Shown piece by piece: positions 1 to 7,036 of a stretch of DNA of 7,206 nt. Where the stretch lies: assembly GCA_946631345.1 (NCBI GenBank), contig CAMPAA010000163.1:1-7206 (forward strand), read 5' to 3'. The notes beneath the pieces are model-generated. The model was not told where the DNA came from. It ran no database searches and saw nothing but the letters and a program-made list of their open reading frames with translations. Each line of letters begins with the position of its first letter. Within the stretch, counting starts at the first letter, position 1. Origin of the DNA: an uncultured Verrucomicrobiota bacterium (lineage in GTDB: Bacteria > Verrucomicrobiota > Kiritimatiellia > RFP12 > UBA1067). Both the position numbers and the translations under genes were made by a program.

Positions 1-1500
1 CTTTTCGAGGGCGGCCGGCTCGAAGTCCACGCCATCGCCGCCGTACACCTCCTTGACCTGCCTCTCGATGCGGTCTTTCAGCGGCTCGTCGAGGTCGCAG
101 AGATAGGCGAACTCGTTGGGCTCGTCGCAGGCGGCGATCACCGCCTCGGCCAGCTCAAGCGCGCCTTCGCCGCCCTTGAGCCAGTGGTCGGAGACCGCGA
201 ACCTCGCCCCGGCCTTCTCCACGACCTTCCGCACGAGCGCACGCTCGCTCTCCGTATCGGTGTAGAACGCATTGAGGCACACCACAGGCCTGATGCCTGA
301 CCGGCGGATGATGTCTATGTGGGCGAGCAGGTTCTCGCAGCCCTTCTCCAGCAGCTCGAGGTTCTCCGTCGTGTACACCGGGTCGAGCGGCAGCCCCGCC
401 TTCACCGCAGGGGCGCCGCCATGCGCCTTGAGCGCGCGCACGGTCGCCACGAGCACCACGGCGTCCGGCCTGAGCCCAGAACAGCGGCACTTGATGTTCC
501 AGAACTTCTCGTAGCCCATGTCGGAGGCGAAGCCGCTCTCCGTGACCACGTAGTCGCCGAGCGCGCAGGCGAGGCGGTCCGCAACCACCGAGTTCTGCCC
601 GATGGCGATGTTGGCGAACGGCCCCGCATGCACGAGCATCGGCTGACCCTCTATCGACTGCATGAGCGTGGGCTTCACCGCCTCCACCAGCAGCGCGCAC
701 ATCGCGCCGTCCACCTCGAGATCCGCCGTCGTCACGGGTGCCCCGCTCCGCGAATACGCCACCACGACCTTTGAGAGCCGCCGCCGGAGATCGGCGAGGT
801 CGGCGGACATAGCGAGTATCGCCATAACCTCTGACGCGACGGTGATGTAGAAGCCGCTCCTCATGCTGAAGCCGTCCAGCCTGCCGCCGATGCCGATGTC
901 GATGTTGCGCAGGCCCTGCGCGCAGAAGTCCATAGCCCACCTGAGCTGCACGCGGTCAGGGTCGATGTCGAGCCGCTTCAGGCCACGTTCGGCGAGCCAG
1001 GCGTCATCATGGTTGCGCTCGTGTTGCATGCGGGCGTTGAGGGCGACCATCGCCAGATTGTTGGCGTTCGTGATGGCGTCGATGTCGCCGGTAAGGCCAA
1101 GGGAAAGCTTGGTGAGCGGGATTACCTGCGCCAGACCGCCGCCGGCCGCCGAACCCTTGATGTTGAACGTCGGGCCGCCGGACGGCTGCCGCACGCACCC
1201 TATCACCTTCCGCCCCAGCCTGCCGAGACCCTGCACGAGGCCAAGCGTGGTGGTGGTCTTCCCCTCGCCAAGCGCCGTCGGCGTGATCGCCGTCACGTCG
1301 ATGTACTTCGCGCGCTTCCTCTCGCCGAGGCGCGACAGCACCTTCGTCACGTCGATCTTCGCAAGATACCGCCCGTACGGCTCCCACTCCTCCGGCCTGA
1401 GCCCCAGCTCAGCCGCGAGATCCGCCGCCGTGCGCATGTTCTCCTCCGCCGCCTCGGCGATCTGCCAGTCCTTCATCTTCACGGGATCAAGTATTGCCAT
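1..1500 (-). CDS. fhs: Formate--tetrahydrofolate ligase, 3' end cut off by window edge
   Basis: This cytoplasmic enzyme joins formate to tetrahydrofolate using ATP, giving 10-formyl-tetrahydrofolate for purine synthesis, one-carbon exchange or acetogenesis. The frame is open from ATG at 1500 to base 1, giving 500 residues with no stop. By comparison with the family, roughly the last 80 residues are missing. Visible family marks are the nucleotide-binding loop TPTALGEGKTTTT (residues 73-85, Lys81), the RQPSGGPTFNIKG stretch (104-116), AAGGGLAQV (118-126), TGDIDAIT (137-144), ITVASEVMAIL (219-229), AGPFANIA (292-299), DYVVTESGF (316-324), EKFWNIKCR (331-339), VATVRALKAHGG (351-362) and a C-terminal KGGEGALELAE (442-452). 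Several usual residues differ: EPSLGP is QPSGGP, HFTGD is GLTGD, and the WKR-DMNDRALR region reads RWAMDFCAQGLR after a longer linker. AAAGG lies 6 bases before the ATG. It is probably transcribed from its own promoter. The family assignment is very secure; the exact subgroup is inference. Confidence 0.96.
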   Translation of the reverse strand, partial: MAILDPVKMKDWQIAEAAEENMRTAADLAAELGLRPEEWEPYGRYLAKIDVTKVLSRLGERKRAKYIDVTAITPTALGEGKTTTTLGLVQGLGRLGRKVIGCVRQPSGGPTFNIKGSAAGGGLAQVIPLTKLSLGLTGDIDAITNANNLAMVALNARMQHERNHDDAWLAERGLKRLDIDPDRVQLRWAMDFCAQGLRNIDIGIGGRLDGFSMRSGFYITVASEVMAILAMSADLADLRRRLSKVVVAYSRSGAPVTTADLEVDGAMCALLVEAVKPTLMQSIEGQPMLVHAGPFANIAIGQNSVVADRLACALGDYVVTESGFASDMGYEKFWNIKCRCSGLRPDAVVLVATVRALKAHGGAPAVKAGLPLDPVYTTENLELLEKGCENLLAHIDIIRRSGIRPVVCLNAFYTDTESERALVRKVVEKAGARFAVSDHWLKGGEGALELAEAVIAACDEPNEFAYLCDLDEPLKDRIERQVKEVYGGDGVDFEPAALEK

Positions 1501-1506
1501 CTTAAA

Positions 1507-1511
1507 CCTTT
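1507..1511 (-). promoter_or_regulatory. Ribosome binding site of fhs
   Basis: AAAGG on the minus strand lies 6 bases before the ATG at 1500, which supports that start. The N-terminus also fits the family: residues 41-50 (PYGRYLAKID) match the usual YGKYKAKI region at the expected distance from the start. Confidence 0.7.
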
Positions 1512-1547
1512 CATGAGCCTTTTGCACAAATGACTTTTCAGCCGCAT

Positions 1548-1556
1548 ATTATACCA
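1548..1556 (-). promoter_or_regulatory. Extended -10 promoter element for fhs
   Basis: On the minus strand the sequence reads TGGTATAAT: a perfect TATAAT (1548-1553) preceded by TG and one spacer base, the classical sigma-70 extended -10. No good -35 hexamer is present at 16-18 bases (the best candidates resemble TGCAAT near 1571-1576), but extended -10 promoters often do without one. Transcription would start near 1541, leaving a leader of about 40 bases before the fhs ATG. This suggests fhs can be expressed independently of the two genes upstream. Confidence 0.6.
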
Positions 1557-1558
1557 CA

Positions 1559-1627
1559 GCCCGTGCGCACATTGCATTCGGATGCCCCACCATCACGGGC
1601 CGCACCCCATCTTTTGATTTGCATCCG
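1559..1627 (-). repeat. Two interleaved 7-bp inverted repeats in the hydrolase-fhs gap
   Basis: In plus-strand order the arms are GCCCGTG (1559-1565), CGGATGC (1579-1585), CACGGGC (1594-1600) and GCATCCG (1621-1627). First pairs with third and second with fourth, so the two stems cross: in RNA they could form a pseudoknot or two mutually exclusive hairpins. The last arm directly abuts the stop codon of the hydrolase-like gene. There is no U-run after either stem, so this is not a standard intrinsic terminator. Two 7-bp matches in such a short gap could be chance. Confidence 0.3.
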
Positions 1628-4600
1628 TCAGAACACTTCAAGTTCCGAAAGGAGGCGGCAGCCGGCATTTGCATCGCGTTGGCCGATCTCAAGCGTCACC
1701 GCATCCGACTCCGTTGCCTCGAACGACAGCTCCACCTTGCATCCGCCCGGCCCGAACGACGCAAGTTCGCGCCCGTCCGCAACGACCCTACCCGACAGAA
1801 GGGCAACCCGCCCGGCATCGTCCCGGCAGCGGTGCAGCACCACTTTCGAGAACCTTTTCCTTTGTCCAAACTCCACCCGCACCCAGGGTGACTTGTCGGA
1901 TTTCTTTGGCGACCATGTGAGAAACGGCACCAGCGGCAGTTCATCGACTATGCCGTCCTGCAGAAAGTACGTGAACGGCAGCTCTGCGTACTCCTTCTGC
2001 GACGAGGAGGCGGCGATCCTCGGATACCAGCCTTCCGGCATATCCTTCATGCCGACATCCCTCAGCTCGCCGTAAGTGAGCGTGCGCGGCGCAGCCGCGA
2101 GATTGCCTGGCTTGCGGCGATTTGCCTCCAGGCCTCGCACCAGCTCCCTTGCCGCCTTCAGGTCGAATTTCTTTTGGCGGTCATAGTAAACCTTCGCCTC
2201 AAACCTTCCGAGGGCGTCTGAGAACCTCCCCGCGACTGCGGAAATGGGTTCCGCTACGCCGTTCGGATACATCTTCGCGGGGAGATTAGCTCCTGAAAAC
2301 TCCACCGTCACTTCACGGTCGGATGTGTTTACCGCGATAACGAGCGTCTCGCCGCCGAAGCTCTTGAGCGCCGTTATCAGCGTCTTATCCGGCCCCGTGG
2401 AAGTCGCCTTGAGCCATGTTTCGCGGGTCGGGGAGAGGAACACGTCGCGCGTCTCAAGCAGCTCCTCCAGCAACAGGCGAGGCCCATGCCGCATGTGTTC
2501 GGTCAGCGCGCCGCCGTAGCTGTAGCGCGTGTACCAGAGCAGTCCGCGCGAATCTCCGGCGAGCGCGAGAAGCGCCTGCTCCCGGATTTCATCGTAGTCT
2601 GGTCCGCAGGCCACCTTGCCCGGCTCCTGCGTGGGCCAGTCGAACAGCTGAGGCACGAGCCATCCCGACTGACCGTTGGCCGAAGCGGCCTTGGCCTTGT
2701 CGTACGCAACCCTGCGCGGCGCGCGCGTAGTTCCGTCGGTGAAGTAGTACGGATATGCGTCAGGGCAGTTTATCTCGGCCCCTGCAACGGCGTAGCGCAC
2801 GATGCCGTCTATCGAATAGTTGAGCATGATTGTAGGGTGGTATGGATCGATCTCCGCAAGGAACTCGCGCTCCTGCCGGAACCACTCCGGATTCAGGTCC
2901 CGCCCCTCCGGTTCGTCGCAGAGGTAGTATGCGCAGAACCACGGATGATCCTTCACCGCGTCGGCGAAACGGCGTATGGAGGCCTTCTGCTCTTCCGTGA
3001 ACGCGCCTTGCTGATCCTTTGTCCTGAAGATGTTCCGCCCGTCCGGTTCGGTGATGGATGGCGAGGCGATCCATGCGCGCCCCAATCTGCCGGCACGGTC
3101 GCACTGCCTGCGGATGAACGACAGGTCCCGCACATGGCCGTCGTACATATGGGCGACGGTGAGGCCGGGGTAGTTTTCCGTGTACTGGTCGCTGAACCAT
3201 CCGAACGGCAGGAACTTCTCGCCGTTGCGGTACACCGCGCCAGTCTCGTCAAGCCATATCTCGCCATCCTGGAACGGAAGGTTGCGCACCCGCTTCACCG
3301 CGCCGCCCGCCTTGATGAAGTAGTCGCCCTTGGCCTTGCCGGCGAACGGGAACCGGAACAGGTTCGTAGCGGAAGCGGCGGCTATCTCCAGCCGCTCGTC
3401 CGTGTCCGCACCTTCGAGCGAAATGGTGAGCGCCCTGCCTACGCCCTCCTCCAGACGCACCTCTCCCACGATTTCGCCGAGCTTCATCGTCTCGAACACG
3501 CAATCCCGGTAGCACGGCTTTGACAGGGCGATCTTCACCGGTTCATACTCCACGACCACCTCCCGCACGGTCTGCGCCTCAAGGCGTCCGTCAGCCGAAT
3601 ACATCTCTACATGCAGCGTGGCCAGCCCCTTCTTGACGCCTGCGAGCGTGACGGCGACATGTTGCACCCTGTCGGACGGGAACCCTTTCCCCGGCACAGC
3701 GGTGGACGCCATGGTTCTGCCGCTCAGATCCACAAGATACGCGCGCGTCTCCGCGATGCGGAAGTCGCCGGTGCGATTTATGGCTCCGACCTTGGCCGTG
3801 AGCGCGAGCGAACCATCCTTCGGGGCCGTCGCGGAGCTTTCAAGGTTCATCTCAAAGAGATGCGCACGCCTGTCGAACTCCATTACGGACATCTTCGCGA
3901 AAGTCTTTGGCTTGCAGAACCCCTCCGCACGCGCAGGCCAGATGCTCCATTCCGGCTTCTTTCCGAGGATTCGCGTGCGCCCGATGGAAAGGAGCCCGTT
4001 TACGCTTCCCGCCGCGCCGCCGGAGAGCGGGCCGAACGGAACCGCGATTTCCGCAGTCCAGCCATCGTCGCGGACTGCGGTCTTCACGACAGCGCCGCTC
4101 TGCCATTTGGAGTCGCAGGTGAAGTTGCCGGTGCCGGTGTTGTCGTCGACGCAGAAGTAGTCGGCAAAGTCGCCGGTCGGGCGCACGCACATCTTGTGGA
4201 ACGCCACTCCAGACCTGTCGAACGCGATGTTCACCTCGATGCACTCCTGACGCGCAATCATCACGTTGTCGTGGCCATGCGGCTTGAGCGCGGCCAGTTT
4301 CGCCGCACCCTCAGGCTCTTCGCACGCGACGGCAACGTACAGCCAGTCCCCGTCGTGGAACGCCTTGAACCGGGTGGCGCCCACAGCCGGATCATCGCTC
4401 TTCACGCGCGTGAACCCGGTTTGCCACGGGATGTCCACCGCAAGCGCTCCGGCGGGGTCGCCGCGCAACCCCGCAAGTCTTGGGATGTTCAGCGTGTCGC
4501 CACCTTCCGTACCTATTTGCCGCCCAGACGGCACGCCCATACGCCGTTCGCGTATCGAGAACTCGAACGGATGCGGACGGTAGCGGTCCTTTCCGGCGGC

Positions 4601-4933
4601 GTCCTTCACGTGGCACTGGAGCGTAACGCGGTAGTCCCCCTCCGGCCAGCCGGAAACATCCAGCTCAAGGTTGTCCGGCAGCGTGCCGGTCCACTTGGAC
4701 GGCGCTATGGGAATCGACCGCCAGTACGGGTCTCTGCCGTTCGGCCTGATGTCGGCCTTGCGCATCTCCGCGAACGCAGCAGGAGTGTCGTGCACATACG
4801 CGAAGAGGCTGTAGCTCCTTAGCGAATCGCCACTTGCGAACTCGATCTGCGGTTTCAGCTCCAGGCGACCGCCCTTCTCTACGATAGGGTTCGCCACCAC
4901 CACGGCGGCGAGCATGAGCGATGTTGCCAACAT
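1628..4933 (-). CDS. Secreted modular glycoside-hydrolase-like protein with CBM9-like and F5/8-like domains
   Basis: An 1101-residue exported protein, probably acting on a polysaccharide or glycoconjugate; the substrate cannot be read from the sequence. A short hydrophobic signal peptide (residues 1-14) is followed by a beta-rich N-terminal region (about 20-130). Next comes a CBM9/DOMON-like sugar-binding domain (about 160-355; GDWLYVAVACEEP, then DDGWTAEIAVPF). Two Ig-like beta regions follow (about 360-465 and 466-560). A TIM-barrel-like core (about 565-840) opens with VYRNGEKFLPFGWF and carries HPWFCAYYLCDEPE (663-676), where Glu674 of the DEP motif is the candidate acid/base. Later strands read INCPDAYPYYF, GWLVPQLFDWP and GLLWYTRYSYGG. 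A small beta domain (about 845-917) precedes an F5/8 (discoidin)-like domain (about 945-1101; WVRVEFGQRKRFSKVVLHR, ending LLSELEVF). No obvious second catalytic carboxylate is seen late in the barrel, so activity is unproven. The start is forced: an in-frame TAG lies 14 codons upstream and no ATG, GTG or TTG lies between. Confidence 0.85.
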   Translation of the reverse strand: MLATSLMLAAVVVANPIVEKGGRLELKPQIEFASGDSLRSYSLFAYVHDTPAAFAEMRKADIRPNGRDPYWRSIPIAPSKWTGTLPDNLELDVSGWPEGDYRVTLQCHVKDAAGKDRYRPHPFEFSIRERRMGVPSGRQIGTEGGDTLNIPRLAGLRGDPAGALAVDIPWQTGFTRVKSDDPAVGATRFKAFHDGDWLYVAVACEEPEGAAKLAALKPHGHDNVMIARQECIEVNIAFDRSGVAFHKMCVRPTGDFADYFCVDDNTGTGNFTCDSKWQSGAVVKTAVRDDGWTAEIAVPFGPLSGGAAGSVNGLLSIGRTRILGKKPEWSIWPARAEGFCKPKTFAKMSVMEFDRRAHLFEMNLESSATAPKDGSLALTAKVGAINRTGDFRIAETRAYLVDLSGRTMASTAVPGKGFPSDRVQHVAVTLAGVKKGLATLHVEMYSADGRLEAQTVREVVVEYEPVKIALSKPCYRDCVFETMKLGEIVGEVRLEEGVGRALTISLEGADTDERLEIAAASATNLFRFPFAGKAKGDYFIKAGGAVKRVRNLPFQDGEIWLDETGAVYRNGEKFLPFGWFSDQYTENYPGLTVAHMYDGHVRDLSFIRRQCDRAGRLGRAWIASPSITEPDGRNIFRTKDQQGAFTEEQKASIRRFADAVKDHPWFCAYYLCDEPEGRDLNPEWFRQEREFLAEIDPYHPTIMLNYSIDGIVRYAVAGAEINCPDAYPYYFTDGTTRAPRRVAYDKAKAASANGQSGWLVPQLFDWPTQEPGKVACGPDYDEIREQALLALAGDSRGLLWYTRYSYGGALTEHMRHGPRLLLEELLETRDVFLSPTRETWLKATSTGPDKTLITALKSFGGETLVIAVNTSDREVTVEFSGANLPAKMYPNGVAEPISAVAGRFSDALGRFEAKVYYDRQKKFDLKAARELVRGLEANRRKPGNLAAAPRTLTYGELRDVGMKDMPEGWYPRIAASSSQKEYAELPFTYFLQDGIVDELPLVPFLTWSPKKSDKSPWVRVEFGQRKRFSKVVLHRCRDDAGRVALLSGRVVADGRELASFGPGGCKVELSFEATESDAVTLEIGQRDANAGCRLLSELEVF

Positions 4934-4941
4934 AGTAATTT

Positions 4942-4948
4942 CCCTTCT
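4942..4948 (-). promoter_or_regulatory. Ribosome binding site of the hydrolase-like gene
   Basis: AGAAGGG on the minus strand lies 8 bases before the ATG at 4933, inside the 39-base gap after the LamG gene. The gap has no promoter or terminator that I can see, which supports co-transcription of the two genes. Confidence 0.65.
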
Positions 4949-4972
4949 GGTTTGGCCGGCGAGATGCTGCCG

Positions 4973-6913
4973 CTACTTGAATATTATCGTCGTGCCGGTA
5001 TCGTAGTTCTTCCCGGTCCATACGGTCTCAAGGCGCCAGTAGTCGAATGAAGACCACACAGTCGGACTGGCCGCCGGGCAGTCCAGGTATATCCGGTTCG
5101 CGCCGGCAATCGCCCCGGCTGGCAGATCGATCGTCGCGCCATGCCCGCCGTTGTACAGCTCGTTCTCGGCGAACGTCGCCAAGGCGTCGTCCGAGCCGTT
5201 CAGCTTGAACGTCAGTTCGCTCCTGTTGTTGCCCGAGCTCTTCACCGTAAGCCTGTGGGCAAGATTCGCGGCTGCCCAGTCCCCCACGGGGAAATACAGG
5301 TTCAGGTATGCGTACAGGCCTTGCGTGCCGAGGGAGCTGACGAACTGCGATATGTCGTTCTGCCCTACGCAATAGAAGAAGTTGTAGTAGTTGTCGCCAT
5401 TGCCGCCGAATCCATCGGTCTTGTTGTCAGCCGCGCCAAGCTGCCATGCGCCGCCAACCCGCAGATAGTCCACCACGAGGTCGGCGGAGAGGTCGCCCTT
5501 GCGCGTGAAGGTGAGCGTGAGCGGATACTTTCCGGTTTCCGCATCCTTCACGAGTGTGGACATCCGCTGCTCCGAAACAAAGAACCGCAGCCATCCGTCG
5601 GCGTTGACCACCTTGCGCCCGAAGGTCACGCCGTTGGCCGCGACCTCCACGCTCCCCGACGCTCCACCCTTAATCACCTTCAGCTCCACGAGCCGCCCGA
5701 GCGAGTGTCCGTTCTCCTCCACGTCGCACTTCACCGACAGCGACGGATTCGCCGCGTTGAGCGTCTTGCGCATCCTCGACCAGTCCATCGTGGCGGGTTC
5801 GTACACCGCCGCCGCGCCGGAGTCGGAGAACTCGTCGCCGCTTCCGTTCGCGCTGCCGATCTCGCAGAGCGGCGCGGAATCCACCAACTCTGCGAGCGCT
5901 TCATATTCGCCCATCGCACGGTCGTACACCCGTATGTCGTAGATGTCGCCGCCGAACGTATCCTCGCCGCGCGCAAGCGGGCTCTCAAACCCCGTCATCC
6001 CGTTGTAGCCGATGTAGGACGGGTACACGCCGGCGGCGGCAGAGGCCATGGTCGTCTGCGTGCCTGTTTTTGTGAACGTCTGGTGGTTTCTGTCCCTGCT
6101 GTTTGTGAATTCGGAGTTGCGCAGCACGTACAGCACCGCCACGTTGCCTTCCGCATCGCGACTGAACGACACCGCGAGGTCGCACCACATGCCCTTCCGG
6201 ACGAGGAAGTTCGAGCCAACGCCAAAAGTGCCGAACTCCTCATAGCTCTTGCCGTTGCCGATGTACATCGACGGATACATCAAGGTTGATGTTCCGCTGT
6301 CATAGCATCTCAGGCTGATGCGCCACCCGCGCGCGGCGTTGGGATAGTAGTTGTTTGCGAACAGCGTAACATTGTAGTTGTAGCCGCTTCCGGCGTTGTT
6401 TTTCTTGGATGAACATCCGTGCCACCTGAATCTTGCGATCACCGTTCCCTCGAACGCGCCGACGGGAACGGCCATCGACGACGCGTTCGACAGCGTTATC
6501 GACTGCCAGTTCGCCACGAGGTCGCCGTTGGCGTCGTAGTTCGTCGGATTGTTCAGCGAGAAATATTCGGCGTCGGCGTACGTCTTGCGCATGGATGCGC
6601 GCGTCACGCCGGTTCCGATGCTTGCGGGCACCGCCATTTCGCTTTCGGCGTCCTGCACGATCAATGAGGCCGTCAGCGGATTCGCGGCCGATATGGTCAT
6701 GGCGTCGTACAGTTCGCCGGGCTGAAGAAGGCCGTCGCCGTTGAGGTCGCTGGCTCTCCACCAGTGAATGAGGCCATCACGCGCATCGGCCATCGCACAA
6801 GGTGCGGCAAGCGCCGAAACTGCGGCAACGGCGATGCGCAGATGCGCACCCAATCCCGACGCATATCCACGACGTGGCGTCCTCGCCACCATTGCGACCG
6901 TACTCTTTCTCAT
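4973..6913 (-). CDS. Secreted LamG-domain protein with an N-terminal EF-hand loop and C-terminal beta modules
   Basis: A 646-residue exported protein, probably a binding or surface protein that works with the hydrolase-like product of the next gene. The signal peptide has a long basic n-region (MRKS..RTPRRG) and a hydrophobic core, with likely cleavage after A42 (PCAMA/DARDG). Right after it, residues 56-67 (DLNGDGLLQPGE) form a complete canonical EF-hand loop: Asp1, Asn3, Asp5, Gly6 and Glu12. A LamG/concanavalin-like domain follows (about 115-345), ending in the typical FGGDIYDIRVYDRAMGEYEAL (two parts, 320-330 and 331-340). Two further beta-rich regions (about 365-490 and 500-632) each end in D-Y-x-R-[VL]-x3-W, resembling galactose-binding-type jelly rolls. 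Seven cysteines lie in the mature part. No PEP-CTERM, LPXTG or type IX sorting signal is seen at the C-terminus (ends TTIIFK), and no catalytic motif is recognised. AGGAAAGG lies 9 bases before the ATG. A later start at Met8 is possible but would lose part of the basic n-region. Confidence 0.85.
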   Translation of the reverse strand: MRKSTVAMVARTPRRGYASGLGAHLRIAVAAVSALAAPCAMADARDGLIHWWRASDLNGDGLLQPGELYDAMTISAANPLTASLIVQDAESEMAVPASIGTGVTRASMRKTYADAEYFSLNNPTNYDANGDLVANWQSITLSNASSMAVPVGAFEGTVIARFRWHGCSSKKNNAGSGYNYNVTLFANNYYPNAARGWRISLRCYDSGTSTLMYPSMYIGNGKSYEEFGTFGVGSNFLVRKGMWCDLAVSFSRDAEGNVAVLYVLRNSEFTNSRDRNHQTFTKTGTQTTMASAAAGVYPSYIGYNGMTGFESPLARGEDTFGGDIYDIRVYDRAMGEYEALAELVDSAPLCEIGSANGSGDEFSDSGAAAVYEPATMDWSRMRKTLNAANPSLSVKCDVEENGHSLGRLVELKVIKGGASGSVEVAANGVTFGRKVVNADGWLRFFVSEQRMSTLVKDAETGKYPLTLTFTRKGDLSADLVVDYLRVGGAWQLGAADNKTDGFGGNGDNYYNFFYCVGQNDISQFVSSLGTQGLYAYLNLYFPVGDWAAANLAHRLTVKSSGNNRSELTFKLNGSDDALATFAENELYNGGHGATIDLPAGAIAGANRIYLDCPAASPTVWSSFDYWRLETVWTGKNYDTGTTIIFK

Positions 6914-6920
6914 CTTCCAG

Positions 6921-6930
6921 CACCTTTCCT
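6921..6930 (-). promoter_or_regulatory. Ribosome binding site of the LamG gene
   Basis: AGGAAAGGTG on the minus strand sits 7 bases before the ATG at 6913 (9 from the last purine of AAAGG). It favours this start over the internal Met8. Confidence 0.7.
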
Positions 6931-6956
6931 TTTGAGCCTTAAGAAAAAACGCCTAA

Positions 6957-6983
6957 AGTGTATCATTTTTTTTTCTTTTTCAA
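6957..6983 (-). promoter_or_regulatory. Possible promoter of the LamG-hydrolase operon
   Basis: On the minus strand TTGAAA (6978-6983) is followed after 15 bases, nearly all A, by TACACT (6957-6962). The -35 is close to consensus, the -10 is only 4 of 6, and the spacer is shorter than the preferred 17, so this is a tentative call. A start near 6950 would give a leader of about 37 bases. A G-rich run lies just upstream of the -35 (6984-6994 on the minus strand). No better candidate is seen in 6914-7030. Confidence 0.35.
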
Positions 6984-7036
6984 CCCCCCGCCCCACTGGA
7001 CTATCCGTCATGTTGCACTGGCAATGAAATATGGTG

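Noticed and set aside
155..940. 261-residue minus-strand open frame
   Set aside because: It is an alternative frame of fhs, Arg/Gly/Ala rich without motifs; the fhs frame matches a known enzyme throughout.
1479..1514. Short overlapping frame (ATG at 1514, 11 codons) ahead of fhs
   Set aside because: It begins at the ribosome binding site of fhs, leaves no room for its own site, and encodes nothing recognisable; most likely chance.
1563..1570. 8-bp palindrome GTGCGCAC upstream of the fhs -10
   Set aside because: It is too short and isolated to call an operator; expected by chance in GC-rich DNA.
2486..3523. 345-residue plus-strand open frame
   Set aside because: It is fully inside the hydrolase-like gene on the other strand, which has clear domains; a shadow frame.
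3611..4822. 403-residue plus-strand open frame
   Set aside because: It is antisense to the hydrolase-like gene, rich in Arg/His/Ala/Val with no domain logic, and has no ribosome binding site seen. It is a GC-driven shadow.
5141..6289. 382-residue plus-strand open frame
   Set aside because: It is antisense to the LamG gene with low-complexity Arg/Val/His composition and no recognisable motif; a shadow frame.
6966..6980. T-rich run as a plus-strand intrinsic terminator
   Set aside because: No plus-strand gene precedes it and no GC-rich stem abuts it; it is better read as the A-rich spacer of a minus-strand promoter.
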